This document shows, piece after piece, positions 18,260-27,228 of a DNA stretch of 64,000 bases. Location of the stretch: the NCBI RefSeq assembly GCF_902500215.1, contig NZ_CABVOU010000027.1, positions 429,406-493,405 of the forward strand. The letters run 5' to 3'. Within the stretch, counting starts at the first letter, position 1, and each line of letters starts with the position of its first letter. The position numbers and the translations under genes were made by a program. The notes under the pieces are model-generated. The model worked only from the letters and a program-made list of their open reading frames with translations. It ran no database searches and was not told the origin of the DNA. The stretch comes from Halomonas lysinitropha (GTDB taxonomy: Bacteria > Pseudomonadota > Gammaproteobacteria > Pseudomonadales > Halomonadaceae).

Positions 18260-18974
18260 GTCCATCTCCTCTCGAACGGATGCCTCGCCGATTCTACACG
18301 CTGACCGCCTCGCCAAGGAGGTAGAGAGCGGCGAGCGGCGGCTGCGTATTTTGAGTGACCTGTCGCTGTCGGTGTTCCCAGGGGAGAGCGTGGCGATTCT
18401 TGGCCAGAGCGGCGCCGGCAAATCGACCCTGCTGGGTCTGCTGGCGGGCCTGGATTCACCCAGCGGCGGTGAGCTGTCGCTGTTCGGCCAGTCGTTGCGT
18501 GCCCTCGACGAGGACGGCCGGGCCTCCCTGCGGGCAGGGCGCATCGGTTTCGTGTTCCAGAATTTCCAACTGCTGCCCACCCTGACGGCCCTGGAGAACG
18601 TTCTGTTGCCGCTGGAGCTGTCGCCGAGCCCCGGGGCCGAGGCGCAGGCCCGCGACTGGCTGACCCGCGTCGGCCTCGGCGAGCGCCTGAGCCACCTCCC
18701 CAAGCAGCTCTCCGGTGGCGAGCAGCAGCGCGTGGCCCTGGCTCGCGCCTTCGTCACCGGGGCCGAGCTGGTGTTCGCCGATGAGCCCACCGGCAACCTG
18801 GACCCGGTCACCGGCGAGCGCATCATCGAGGCGCTGTTCTCGCTCAACCGCGAGGCCGGCACCACCCTGGTACTGGTGACCCACGACCATGCCCTGGCGC
18901 GGCGCTGCGATCGCTGCCTGCGCCTGGAGGATGGCCGGCTGGTCGAGATGGCCCGCGACGAGGTGATGGCATGA
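18258..18974 (+). CDS. ybbA: ABC transporter ATP-binding protein (YbbA/LolD-like)
   Basis: ATPase of the MacB/LolD-like group. The 238-residue protein has Walker A GQSGAGKSTLL, the Q-loop FVFQNFQLLPTLTALENVLLP, signature LSGGEQQRVALARAF, Walker B ELVFADEPTGNLD and the H-loop VLVTHDHALA. It overlaps the following FtsX-type permease gene by 4 bp (ATGA), so they form one transporter. YbbA-YbbP substrates are not firmly known; a lipid or envelope role is suggested by the tesA neighbour. Confidence 0.93.
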   Translation: MSISSRTDASPILHADRLAKEVESGERRLRILSDLSLSVFPGESVAILGQSGAGKSTLLGLLAGLDSPSGGELSLFGQSLRALDEDGRASLRAGRIGFVFQNFQLLPTLTALENVLLPLELSPSPGAEAQARDWLTRVGLGERLSHLPKQLSGGEQQRVALARAFVTGAELVFADEPTGNLDPVTGERIIEALFSLNREAGTTLVLVTHDHALARRCDRCLRLEDGRLVEMARDEVMA

Positions 18975-21595
18975 GCCGAATCCACTGGCCGGCCCTGCTG
19001 CGCCTTTCCGGCCGAAGCCTGATCCGTGATCTGCGCTCCGCCGACGTGCGCGCCCTGGCCTTGGCGCTGGCGCTGGCGGTGGCCGCCTCCACCATGATCG
19101 GCTTCTTCCTCGACCGTCTCGATCGGGGGCTGACCCGCCAGGCCGGCCAGCTCTCGGGCGGCGACGTGGTGCTGGAGCAGGGCCGGCCCTTCGACGCGGA
19201 GGTCCGCGAGGCCCTGGAGGACGCCGGCCTGACGCTCTCCGACCAGGTCGACATGGTCTCCATGATCAGCCGCGGTGACCGCTTCCAGCCGGCCAGCCTC
19301 AAGGTGGTCGACGACGTCTATCCCCACTACGGCACGGCCCGCGTGGACCGCGGCGATGGCGTCGAGACCCTGGCGCACGGTCCGCCACCGGGCGAGGCCT
19401 GGGTGGCGCCGCGTCTCGCCCTGCTGATGGAGCTCGAGGTGGGAGACCGGATAAGCCTGGGCGAGACCGAGCTGGAGGTCGGCGGCGTGATCGAGCGCGA
19501 GCCCGACCAGTCGGCCGGCTTCGGCAACTTCAATCCGCGGCTGATGATGCATCACGACGACCTGGACGCCACCGGCCTCGTCCAGGAGGGCTCGCGGGTC
19601 GAGTTCGAGCTGCTGGCTGCCGGCAGCGCCGAGGCGGTGGCCCGCGTCGAACCGTTGCTGGAACGGCTGCGTCGCGAGGGGGTGGAAGTGCGCGACGTGC
19701 GCAGCGATCGCCCCCAGTTGGGCAATGCCCTGGAGCGGGCGGAGAAATATCTGGGACTGGCAGGGCTTGCCGCCGTGCTGCTGGCCGGCGTGGCCGTGGC
19801 CATGTCCACCCGGCGCTACGTCGACCGCCACCTGGATACCGCGGCGCTGTTGCGCTGCTTCGGTGCCACCCAGCGTGAGCTGCTGCGACTCTTCGTGCTG
19901 CAACTGTTGTGGCTGGCACTGGCGGCCTCGGCGCTGGGGGCCCTGCTGGGCCTGGCCGGTCAGGCGCTGCTGGTACAGCTGCTGTCGGCCTTCCTGCCGT
20001 TCAGTCTGCCGGCACCCGGCCTGTTGCCGCTGTGGCTCGGGGTATTCACCGCCCTGGCGGTACTGGCCGGCTTCGCCGGGCCGACCCTGCTGCGCCTCAA
20101 GCGGGTCAGCGCTCTCAAGGTGCTGCGCCGCGAGCTGGACCCGCTGCCGCCCTCGGCCTGGCTGGTGGTGGGTATGGCGTCGCTGGTCTTCGGCGGACTG
20201 CTGTGGCTCTACTCCGGCGATCCATGGATCGCCGCCGGCCTCCTGCTGGGTGGACTGGTGATGCTGGTCGTGCTCTGGGGGCTCGGCGGCGCGCTGCTGG
20301 GCCTGGTGCTGCGGGGCCCCCCCCCGCGGGCGCGCGGGGGGGCCCCCGCGGGGCGGCGGGGTGGGGGCCCGCGGGATGGCATGGCCACGGCCGTCCGGCT
20401 GGGCGGCCAGCAGCTGGCACGGCGTCGCCATGCCAGCCTCGGCCAGCTGCTGGCCTTCTCGGTGACCTTCTTCGCCGTGGCCATGATCGCCCTGGTGCGT
20501 GGCGATCTGCTCACTACCTGGCAGGCCCAGCTGCCCGAGGACACCCCCAACCACTTCGCCATCAATATCCAGCCCCAGGAGCGGGATGCCTTCGCTTCGG
20601 CCCTGTCCGATGCCACGGATGCCCGCAGCGCCCTCTATCCCATGGTTCGCGGGCGTCTTACCGCCATCAACGATCAGCCCCCGCGCGATGTCGTCCCTGC
20701 GGAATCGCGAGGCGACAACGCCCTGCGTCGCGAACTCAACCTGACCTGGCGCGAGACCCTGCCCGAGGGCAACCGGGTGGTGGCGGGGGAGTGGTTCACC
20801 GAGGACCCGCCCGCTTCTGAGCAGGGCTGGCTGGACGAAGTGGACGCCGAGCCGAGTTCCGCTCCGGGCGATGCGGCGGTGCCGATTTCCGTGGAGGATG
20901 GCCTGGCCGAGCGGCTCGGCCTGGCCCTGGGGGATCGCCTGACCTTCACCATCGGCAGCGACGAGGTCACCGGCGAGGTGACCAGCCTGCGCAGCCTCGA
21001 CTGGGAGAGCTTCCGGCCCAACTTCTTCGTGATCTTTCCCCCCGAGACCCTCGAGCGTTTCGGCCACAGCTACATCACCGCCTTCCATCTCGGCGATGAC
21101 GATCGCGACCTGCTGCGTCAGCTGGTGCAGGAGTTTCCGGGCGTCACCCTGCTCGACGTGGAGGCCATCCTCGCCCAGGTACGCGAGGTGCTGACCCAGG
21201 TCACCCGGGCGGTGGAGTTGGTGCTGGGCTTCGTGCTGCTGGCCGGGATCAGCGTGCTCTATGCGGCGCTGACCGCCAGCCTCCCGGTGCGGGCCCACGA
21301 GAGCGGCCTGCTGCGGGTGTTCGGGGCCGGCAACCGGTTGCTGTCGCGGATGCAGGCGGCGGAGTTCGCCGTGCTGGGGCTGGCCAGCGGGCTGATGGGC
21401 GCCCTGCTGGCGGAGCTGGCGACCGCCGGGATCTACCTGGCCTGGTTCGACCTGGCCCCCAGGATCCACTGGCTGCTGTGGCTGACCCTGCCGCTGGCCG
21501 GCGCGCTGCCTATCGGTCTCATCGGCCATCTGCTGTCGCGGGGTCTGCGCCGCCAGGCGCCTGCCGCCAGCCTCGGTCTGCTGGGCGAAACCTGA
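18971..21595 (+). CDS. ybbP: FtsX-like ABC transporter permease (YbbP-like)
   Basis: An 874-residue permease with two FtsX/MacB-type halves. A first TM near residue 30 (ALALALALAVAASTMIGFF) is followed by a large periplasmic domain, then membrane helices (GLAAVLLAGVAVAM onward, residues 260-455). A second half has another periplasmic domain and three terminal helices (LVLGFVLLAGISVLYAALTA; AEFAVLGLASGLMGALLAEL; LLWLTLPLAGALPIGLIGHLL). Pairs with ybbA by 4-bp overlap. Oddity: bases 20311-20375 are almost pure G/C and encode RGPPPRARGGAPAGRRGGGP, unlike the hydrophobic or amphipathic linker expected there; this may be a sequencing or assembly artefact. Confidence 0.9.
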   Translation: MSRIHWPALLRLSGRSLIRDLRSADVRALALALALAVAASTMIGFFLDRLDRGLTRQAGQLSGGDVVLEQGRPFDAEVREALEDAGLTLSDQVDMVSMISRGDRFQPASLKVVDDVYPHYGTARVDRGDGVETLAHGPPPGEAWVAPRLALLMELEVGDRISLGETELEVGGVIEREPDQSAGFGNFNPRLMMHHDDLDATGLVQEGSRVEFELLAAGSAEAVARVEPLLERLRREGVEVRDVRSDRPQLGNALERAEKYLGLAGLAAVLLAGVAVAMSTRRYVDRHLDTAALLRCFGATQRELLRLFVLQLLWLALAASALGALLGLAGQALLVQLLSAFLPFSLPAPGLLPLWLGVFTALAVLAGFAGPTLLRLKRVSALKVLRRELDPLPPSAWLVVGMASLVFGGLLWLYSGDPWIAAGLLLGGLVMLVVLWGLGGALLGLVLRGPPPRARGGAPAGRRGGGPRDGMATAVRLGGQQLARRRHASLGQLLAFSVTFFAVAMIALVRGDLLTTWQAQLPEDTPNHFAINIQPQERDAFASALSDATDARSALYPMVRGRLTAINDQPPRDVVPAESRGDNALRRELNLTWRETLPEGNRVVAGEWFTEDPPASEQGWLDEVDAEPSSAPGDAAVPISVEDGLAERLGLALGDRLTFTIGSDEVTGEVTSLRSLDWESFRPNFFVIFPPETLERFGHSYITAFHLGDDDRDLLRQLVQEFPGVTLLDVEAILAQVREVLTQVTRAVELVLGFVLLAGISVLYAALTASLPVRAHESGLLRVFGAGNRLLSRMQAAEFAVLGLASGLMGALLAELATAGIYLAWFDLAPRIHWLLWLTLPLAGALPIGLIGHLLSRGLRRQAPAASLGLLGET
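20311..20375 (+). other. Anomalous 65-bp G/C-only patch inside ybbP
   Basis: Within 65 bp only one base (T at 20362) is not G or C. The stretch contains runs of C and G up to nine long and nested inverted repeats (CCCCCGCG / CGCGGGGG). It preserves the reading frame but encodes a Pro/Arg/Gly block unlike the flanking protein. Confidence 0.8.
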
Positions 21596-21604
21596 GGTGC
21601 GACC

Positions 21605-23032
21605 ATGAAGACCGATATCTTGCGCGCCCGCCTGCTGGAAGCTCAGCTCGACCTCGCCCATCGTCGCGAGCAGTCGGTGATCCTGCTGTTGACCGGCCAC
21701 GCCGTCACCCACAAGGGACGGCTGGTCAATGAGCTCAATCACTGGCTGGAAAACCGCCACACCGAGGTGCATGCCTTGGGCCCCAGCAGCGAGGAGCGCG
21801 AGCGACCCTACTGGTGGCGCTTCTGGCGACGAATTCCCGATCGCGGCCGTATCGGCATCTTCATTCACGGCTGGTATGGCGATGCCCTCTTTGCCCGGGC
21901 CGAGCGGCGTCTTTCGTCGGGGGCCTTTCGGGACAGGCTGGCGGAGATTCGCGCCTTCGAGGCCGAGCTGGCCGCCGAGGGTGTTGTACTGCTTAAGCTG
22001 TGGATGGACATCGACCGTTCCACACAACGCCGTCAGCTGCAGGCGCTGCAGAAAGACCCGGTGCGGGGCTGGCAGCTGAACGACACCGACTGGCAGCGCC
22101 ATCTCCAGCATGCCGCTATCGGCGCTCTGGGGCGCGAGATGCGCGAGGCCACGGCGGCCGACCATGCGCCCTGGCGCCGGCTCGACTTTCGCGATCCGGC
22201 GGACCAGCTGCAGCGGGTGGGAGCGCTGCTGCGCGAAACGCTGGTGGCACCACCGGATGCGCCTTCCGTCGTGCCTGGCGTGGTGCCCGATGTGGCATCG
22301 TCCGCCCCCTCGATACGCCTTGCCGACTCCCGGTCCAAGGCCGCTCTGGAGAAGGAGCCCTACGCCGAGCAGCTCGCCGAGGCGCAGGGACGCCTGGCCA
22401 TCAACGCCCGGGAAGCGGCTCGTCGGCGAATTCCGGTGGTGCTGGCCTTCGAGGGAATCGATGCGGCGGGCAAGGGGGGCAGCATCCATCGGATCACCGC
22501 GGCACTGGATGCCCGCCAGTACCGGGTCCATCGCATCGCCGCCCCCAGCGACGAGGAACTGGCGTTGCCCTGGGCCTGGCGTTTCTGGCGCCGCCTGCCG
22601 GCCGACGGACGCATCGCCATCTTCGACCGCAGCTGGTATGGCAGAGTGCTGGTGGAACGCGTCGAGGAATTGGCGCCCGAGGCGGCCTGGCGACGCGCCT
22701 ACGGCGAGATCCGCGAGTTCGAGCGCCAGTTGCTGGTCCACGGCACCGTGCTGTGCAAGCTGTTCCTGTCCATCAGTCACGAAGAGCAGTTGCGCCGCTT
22801 CGAGGCCCGGGCGGCCAAGCCCCACAAGCGCCACAAGCTCACCGAGGAGGACTGGCGGAACCGCGAGCGCTGGGACGACTATCGCGAGGCCATCGACGAG
22901 ATGTTTGCCCGCACCGAGGCGCCGGGCGCCGAATGGGCCTTGATCGCCTGCGACGACAAGCGCCAGGCCCGGCTCAGGGTGCTGGAGAGTGTCAATCAAC
23001 GGCTCGAGGCACGCCTCGTCTCGCCCATTTGA
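21605..23032 (+). CDS. pap: Two-domain PPK2, polyphosphate:AMP phosphotransferase
   Basis: Class II PPK2 enzyme that makes ADP from AMP using polyphosphate. The 475-residue protein is a tandem duplication. The N-terminal domain has a degenerate P-loop (LTGHAVTHKGRL) with YWWRFWRRIPDRGRIGIFIHGWYG; the C-terminal domain has an intact P-loop GIDAAGKGGSIHR and lid/Walker B segments WAWRFWRRLPADGRIAIFDRSWYGRVLVERV. A variable Ala/Pro-rich linker separates them. The size and the inactive-plus-active layout match characterised two-domain PPK2 enzymes. It stands 9 bp after ybbP, so it may share that transcript. It links polyphosphate stores to nucleotide balance under stress. Confidence 0.93.
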   Translation: MKTDILRARLLEAQLDLAHRREQSVILLLTGHAVTHKGRLVNELNHWLENRHTEVHALGPSSEERERPYWWRFWRRIPDRGRIGIFIHGWYGDALFARAERRLSSGAFRDRLAEIRAFEAELAAEGVVLLKLWMDIDRSTQRRQLQALQKDPVRGWQLNDTDWQRHLQHAAIGALGREMREATAADHAPWRRLDFRDPADQLQRVGALLRETLVAPPDAPSVVPGVVPDVASSAPSIRLADSRSKAALEKEPYAEQLAEAQGRLAINAREAARRRIPVVLAFEGIDAAGKGGSIHRITAALDARQYRVHRIAAPSDEELALPWAWRFWRRLPADGRIAIFDRSWYGRVLVERVEELAPEAAWRRAYGEIREFERQLLVHGTVLCKLFLSISHEEQLRRFEARAAKPHKRHKLTEEDWRNRERWDDYREAIDEMFARTEAPGAEWALIACDDKRQARLRVLESVNQRLEARLVSPI

Positions 23033-23083
23033 GCTACGCTATATCGGGCGTTTTCCACCATCGATTGCACAGGAGGTGATTCC

Positions 23084-24499
23084 ATGTCGCATCTTTCCCT
23101 CAGCGTCTCCCCCCGCCGTGTCGCCTTCCTGGCGCTGGTGACGTTACTGCCTGCTGTTTCCGCCCAGGGCTCGACCGAGCGCCTCGAGGCCGATCTGCGA
23201 GGCGTGTTTGGCGAACACGGTGAGGTCACCATCGGCGAGGTGTCGAGCGGGACGCTGCGCTCGCGGGTCACCGCCGAAGAGGTGGTGTTTCGCGGCGAAG
23301 AGGGCGAGCGTTTGCTCATCGACCGTTACGTGGTCAGCGGCGACTACGACAGCCCCGACGAGGTGACGCTGGAAGGGGTGCGTCTCGAGGATGAACTATC
23401 CGAGATGGCCCTGGTGGAGATCGAGCGCATCGTCCTGGGCGAGCCATCGCGGGCCGTCTTTCCGCTCGACGACAGCCTGGCCCCGCAGGACGTTCGCATC
23501 GCTACCCTGGAGATCGACGATATCATCCTGGATCTCTCGTCGGAGCTGGCCCGCGATATGTTTGACGATGCCGAGCTGGACGATGCCCAGGGGCGCATGA
23601 CGATCGCCCGGGTGCGGGGCGAAGGGCTCAGCCACACGGCCATCGAGCGCTTCGAGATCGCCGATGTGTCCGGCATGGGCGAGAATCTGGGCGAGTTTGG
23701 CGCCGGTTCCTTTGCTCTCGGTTCGCTGGTGTTCGAAGGGCTGCAGGGCCTCGATAATGAAGATGAACAACGCCTGGATGCGTTGCTGCTGAGCGACCTT
23801 GTCGTCGACGCCGAGCGACTCGTGGGCAGTCTGGCGCGCTTGAGTGTCGATGGCGACTTCAGCGACGGTCAGGGCGGGTTGGAGATCGAGGATTTTCAGG
23901 CCGACCTGGCGCGCATGATCGAACTGGCACCCGAGGAAGAGCGGGCCCAGATGCGCATGGCCAGCAACGTGCTGACCGATGGTAGCGGCGACTTGCGTGT
24001 CGATGTCGCCCTGCTGGGTAACTGGGAAGAGGGCGATACGCAAAGCCTTATCACCAGCGACAGTCATGTCACGATCCATGAAGCCATCAGGCTGCTGGTC
24101 GATGTCGAACTGCCGGTAGTGCTGCCCGAGGGTGTCACCCCTGCGGCCGTGTTCGCCGAAGATGGGGTACTGGAGTCGGCAACGCTGCTGGGTGGCAGCC
24201 TGCGCCTGATCCTCGCCGAGCAGGGGCTCTTTGGCCGCATGGCGACCCTGGGAGCGGCCATGGAGGGCATAACCGAAAGCCAGTACCTCGAACAGGCACG
24301 CACCCAGGCCGAAGGCTTCGGCATGATGTTCGGTCCCGAAGTGCAGCAGTTCCTGTTGGGCCTGGTGTCCCTGGCCGAAGGTAACGCCGATGAGCTCGAG
24401 GTTGCCTTGACGCTGCCGGCGGAGAGCAACCTGGAAACCTACACCGGCGATCCCATGGCGTTGCCCGAGCGTCTCGAGATGCGCGTGGAAACGCGTTGA
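23084..24499 (+). CDS. Secreted or periplasmic protein of unknown function
   Basis: I do not recognise this 471-residue protein. It has an N-terminal signal-like segment (RRVAFLALVTLLPAVSAQG) with probable cleavage after AQG or nearby. The mature part is very acidic and rich in beta-type repeats of the kind VTLEGVRLEDEL, IATLEIDDIILDL and GSLVFEGLQGLD, suggesting a long beta-solenoid or AsmA/DUF945-like fold, which is inference. An unusually strong Shine-Dalgarno AGGAGGTGAT lies 3 bp before the ATG. It sits between PPK2 and glyA, each separated by short gaps, on the same strand. Confidence 0.75.
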   Translation: MSHLSLSVSPRRVAFLALVTLLPAVSAQGSTERLEADLRGVFGEHGEVTIGEVSSGTLRSRVTAEEVVFRGEEGERLLIDRYVVSGDYDSPDEVTLEGVRLEDELSEMALVEIERIVLGEPSRAVFPLDDSLAPQDVRIATLEIDDIILDLSSELARDMFDDAELDDAQGRMTIARVRGEGLSHTAIERFEIADVSGMGENLGEFGAGSFALGSLVFEGLQGLDNEDEQRLDALLLSDLVVDAERLVGSLARLSVDGDFSDGQGGLEIEDFQADLARMIELAPEEERAQMRMASNVLTDGSGDLRVDVALLGNWEEGDTQSLITSDSHVTIHEAIRLLVDVELPVVLPEGVTPAAVFAEDGVLESATLLGGSLRLILAEQGLFGRMATLGAAMEGITESQYLEQARTQAEGFGMMFGPEVQQFLLGLVSLAEGNADELEVALTLPAESNLETYTGDPMALPERLEMRVETR

Positions 24500-24636
24500 A
24501 CGCAGGGGCCAGGGAAATGGGCGGGGGAAGATGAAAGGCTCACGCCCTCGGGATGATTGCCTTTCATGTGAAAGCCTCGGGGGGCTGGGGTATCATGCTG
24601 GCCTCAGATTATTCCATGATGCGAGGTTCCCCGCCG

Positions 24637-25902
24637 ATGTTCAGCCGTGACATGACGATTGCCGGTTTCGATGATGCCCTGTTCGATGCGATGCAGAAGG
24701 AAGTCGCACGCCAGGAAGCGCATATCGAGCTGATTGCCTCCGAGAACTACGCCAGCCCGCGGGTGCTGGAGGCCCAGGGCAGCCAGCTGACCAACAAGTA
24801 CGCGGAAGGCTACCCCGGCAAGCGCTACTACGGCGGCTGCGAGTACGTGGACATCGTCGAGCAGCTCGCCATCGATTACGCCAAGGAGCTGTTCGACGCG
24901 ACTTACGCCAACGTCCAGCCCCACTCCGGCTCCCAGGCCAACGCGGCGGTGTTTCAGGCGCTGGTCAAGCCGGGCGATACCATCCTGGGCATGAGCCTCG
25001 ACGCCGGCGGCCACCTGACCCACGGCGCCAAGCCCAACTTCTCCGGCAAGCACTACCATGCCGTGCAGTACGGCATCGACGAGGCCGGCCGCATTGATTA
25101 CGCCGAAGTGGCGAGCCTCGCCCGCGAGCACAAGCCAAAGATGATCATCGCCGGCTTCTCCGCCTACTCCCAGATCATCGACTGGGCGAAGTTCCGCGAG
25201 ATCGCCGACGAGGTGGGCGCTTACCTGCTGGTCGACATGGCGCATGTGGCCGGGCTGGTGGCGGCCGGCGTCTATCCGACACCGCTGCCCCATGCCCATG
25301 TGGTGACCACCACCACCCACAAGACCCTGCGCGGCCCGCGTGGCGGCCTGATCCTCTCCGCCGAGAACGACGAGGCCATCGAGAAGAAGTTGCAGTCCGC
25401 GGTCTTCCCGGGCGGGCAGGGCGGCCCGCTGGAGCACGTCATCGCCGCCAAGGCGATCTGCTTCAAGGAGGCCATGGAGCCCGGCTTCAAGACCTACCAG
25501 CAGCAGGTGGTCAAGAACGCCCAGGCCATGGCCGGGGTGTTCATCGAGCGCGGCTTCGAGGTGGTCTCCGGCGGCACCGAGGACCACCTCTTCCTGCTGT
25601 CGCTGATCAAGCAGGGCCTGACCGGCAAGGACGCCGACGCCGCCCTGGGGCGCTCCCATATCACCGTCAACAAGAACGCCGTGCCCGGCGATCCGCAGAG
25701 TCCCTTCGTCACCTCAGGCCTGCGCATCGGCACCCCGGCGGTAACCACTCGTGGCTTCGGCGAGGCGGAGTGCCGGGAGCTGGCCGGCTGGATCTGCGAC
25801 ATCCTCGACGTCATGGCGGCAGGCGACGACACCGCTGCCATCGAAGAGGACGTCAAGGCGAAGGTCGAGGCTGTCTGCGCCCGCCTGCCGGTCTATCGCT
25901 GA
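24637..25902 (+). CDS. glyA: Serine hydroxymethyltransferase
   Basis: PLP enzyme converting serine and tetrahydrofolate to glycine and methylene-THF, the main one-carbon source. The 421-residue product has the family N-terminus [21 protein letters not shown], the [19 protein letters not shown] segment, the [10 protein letters not shown] loop and the PLP-binding lysine in [14 protein letters not shown]. An in-frame reading frame runs upstream, but [13 protein letters not shown] at 24637 matches homologues and has GAGG about 10 bp before it. A strong terminator follows at 25951. Confidence 0.97.
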   Translation: MFSRDMTIAGFDDALFDAMQKEVARQEAHIELIASENYASPRVLEAQGSQLTNKYAEGYPGKRYYGGCEYVDIVEQLAIDYAKELFDATYANVQPHSGSQANAAVFQALVKPGDTILGMSLDAGGHLTHGAKPNFSGKHYHAVQYGIDEAGRIDYAEVASLAREHKPKMIIAGFSAYSQIIDWAKFREIADEVGAYLLVDMAHVAGLVAAGVYPTPLPHAHVVTTTTHKTLRGPRGGLILSAENDEAIEKKLQSAVFPGGQGGPLEHVIAAKAICFKEAMEPGFKTYQQQVVKNAQAMAGVFIERGFEVVSGGTEDHLFLLSLIKQGLTGKDADAALGRSHITVNKNAVPGDPQSPFVTSGLRIGTPAVTTRGFGEAECRELAGWICDILDVMAAGDDTAAIEEDVKAKVEAVCARLPVYR

Positions 25903-25950
25903 GGTCCACCCCCGTTGCCTGACCCCCTAGCCTAGGCCAGGGGGCATCGA

Positions 25951-25986
25951 ACGCCCCGCCACTATGCACCATGGCGGGGCGTTTTG
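25951..25986 (+). terminator. Intrinsic terminator after glyA
   Basis: AACGCCCCGCCA (25951-25962) pairs with TGGCGGGGCGTT (25973-25984) around a 10-nt loop and runs into TTTT. A GC-rich 12-bp stem plus U-tract, about 50 bp past the glyA stop. Confidence 0.92.
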
Positions 25987-26122
25987 GTGTTTGAAATGGG
26001 TGCAGAGGCGCCTGGTTCACGTAACAGCATGCCTTGCTCGCTGTCGAGTCGGGCTTATGCCGGATCCTGGCGCGGATTCTGCAAGGTAAATGGTAAACCC
26101 ACCACCCGTAGCCGGAAATGCC

Positions 26123-27001
26123 ATGCCCTCGACATCAGTCTCACCCCCTGATTCCGCCTGGCGTTCGCGCCTGCTCTTCACCGACCTGGATGGCTCGCTG
26201 CTCGATCACCACCGCTATGATTGGGCCCCGGCCCGCCAGTGGCTCGTCCAATTGAAGGCGCTCGGGGTGCCAGTGATTCCGGTGTCTTGCAAGACGCGCA
26301 GCGAGCTACTGCCACTGCGTCGTGAACTGGGTCTCGACGAGGCTCCCTTCATCGCCGAGAACGGCGCTGTGGTCGGACTGCCATCGGCCTGGTGCCATGC
26401 TCGCCTGGACCGCGGCGTCGGCGCCGATGGCATGGCGGTCCGCTCGCTCGGGGTCGACATTGGCCTCATTCGCCAACGGCTCGCGGTGTGGCGAGCGCGT
26501 CTCGATGCGTGCTTCACCACCATGAGCGAGATGTCCCTCGATGAGCTGATGACCTTGACCGGCATGTCGGCGCCACAGGCGAGGCTGGCGCGGATGCGTG
26601 AGGGGAGCGAGCCGCTGATCTGGCAGGATGACGAGGCCGGGCTCGAGGCATTCCGCGCAGGGCTGGCGGGCGACGGCCTGCGTCTGGTGCGCGGCGGGCG
26701 CTTCTGGCACGTTACCGGGGATTGCCACAAGGGCAGCGCTGTGAACTGGCTGATCGAGCGATTCGAGGCGCTGCGTGGTCAGCGGCCGCTGACACTGGCG
26801 CTGGGCGATGGGCCCAACGATATCGCCATGCTCGAGGCAGTGGACCAGGCGGTGGTGATCTGCGGCTGTCACGGTTTGGCCGTTTCGCCCCACCAGCCGG
26901 CGCTCTACCGCAGCGAGGCCAGCGGGCCTGAAGGCTGGGCAGAGGGGGTGGACCACTGGTGGGCTCAGCTGCAAAGTCTGGACAACCCCGCGGCGATCTA
27001 G
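26123..27001 (+). CDS. Mannosyl-3-phosphoglycerate phosphatase (HAD type IIB)
   Basis: HAD-superfamily phosphatase of the MpgP/YedP group, which dephosphorylates mannosyl-3-phosphoglycerate to the compatible solute mannosylglycerate. Motif I with the nucleophile is LLFTDLDGSLLDHH, motif II lies at VIPVSCKTRSEL, the family segment FIAENGAVVGLP follows, and motif IV is LALGDGPNDIAMLEAVD. I start at MPSTSVSPPD (26123); an earlier in-frame GTG or ATG at 26090 is possible. No mannosylglycerate synthase is nearby, so the gene may be an orphan that works on a related glycosyl-phosphoglycerate. About 290 residues, within the family range. Confidence 0.85.
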   Translation: MPSTSVSPPDSAWRSRLLFTDLDGSLLDHHRYDWAPARQWLVQLKALGVPVIPVSCKTRSELLPLRRELGLDEAPFIAENGAVVGLPSAWCHARLDRGVGADGMAVRSLGVDIGLIRQRLAVWRARLDACFTTMSEMSLDELMTLTGMSAPQARLARMREGSEPLIWQDDEAGLEAFRAGLAGDGLRLVRGGRFWHVTGDCHKGSAVNWLIERFEALRGQRPLTLALGDGPNDIAMLEAVDQAVVICGCHGLAVSPHQPALYRSEASGPEGWAEGVDHWWAQLQSLDNPAAI

Positions 27002-27136
27002 CAGCCCGTCGGAGCTGATTGGTCATCGGGGGAGTAGGATGTCAAGACAAGTATCGCGCTCCGAGGAAGCGAACAGACCGCCATTAAACTCGACAAGACA
27101 GGGCTTGCGCTTTTTCAGACCGACCTTCAGCGAAAG

Positions 27137-27157
27137 GCCCCTACCCCCGGTAGGGGC
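27137..27157 (+). terminator. Hairpin upstream of the type I secretion operon
   Basis: GCCCCTACC (27137-27145) pairs with GGTAGGGGC (27149-27157) around a CCC loop, followed by a moderately T-rich GCTTCTGTTATT. It could terminate the upstream transcript or act as a leader attenuator for the secretion genes starting at 27229. Confidence 0.55.
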
Positions 27158-27228
27158 GCTTCTGTTATTCTGCCGCATCTGATTTATCCCGGTTTCGCTA
27201 CCTTACTCGATCAACGGTGATTCACCCC

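Noticed and set aside
17579..22999. An 1806-codon open frame on the minus strand
   Set aside because: Only its last 226 codons are real (tesA). The rest is antisense to ybbA, ybbP and PPK2, which have clear family motifs; the long opening is an effect of high GC content.
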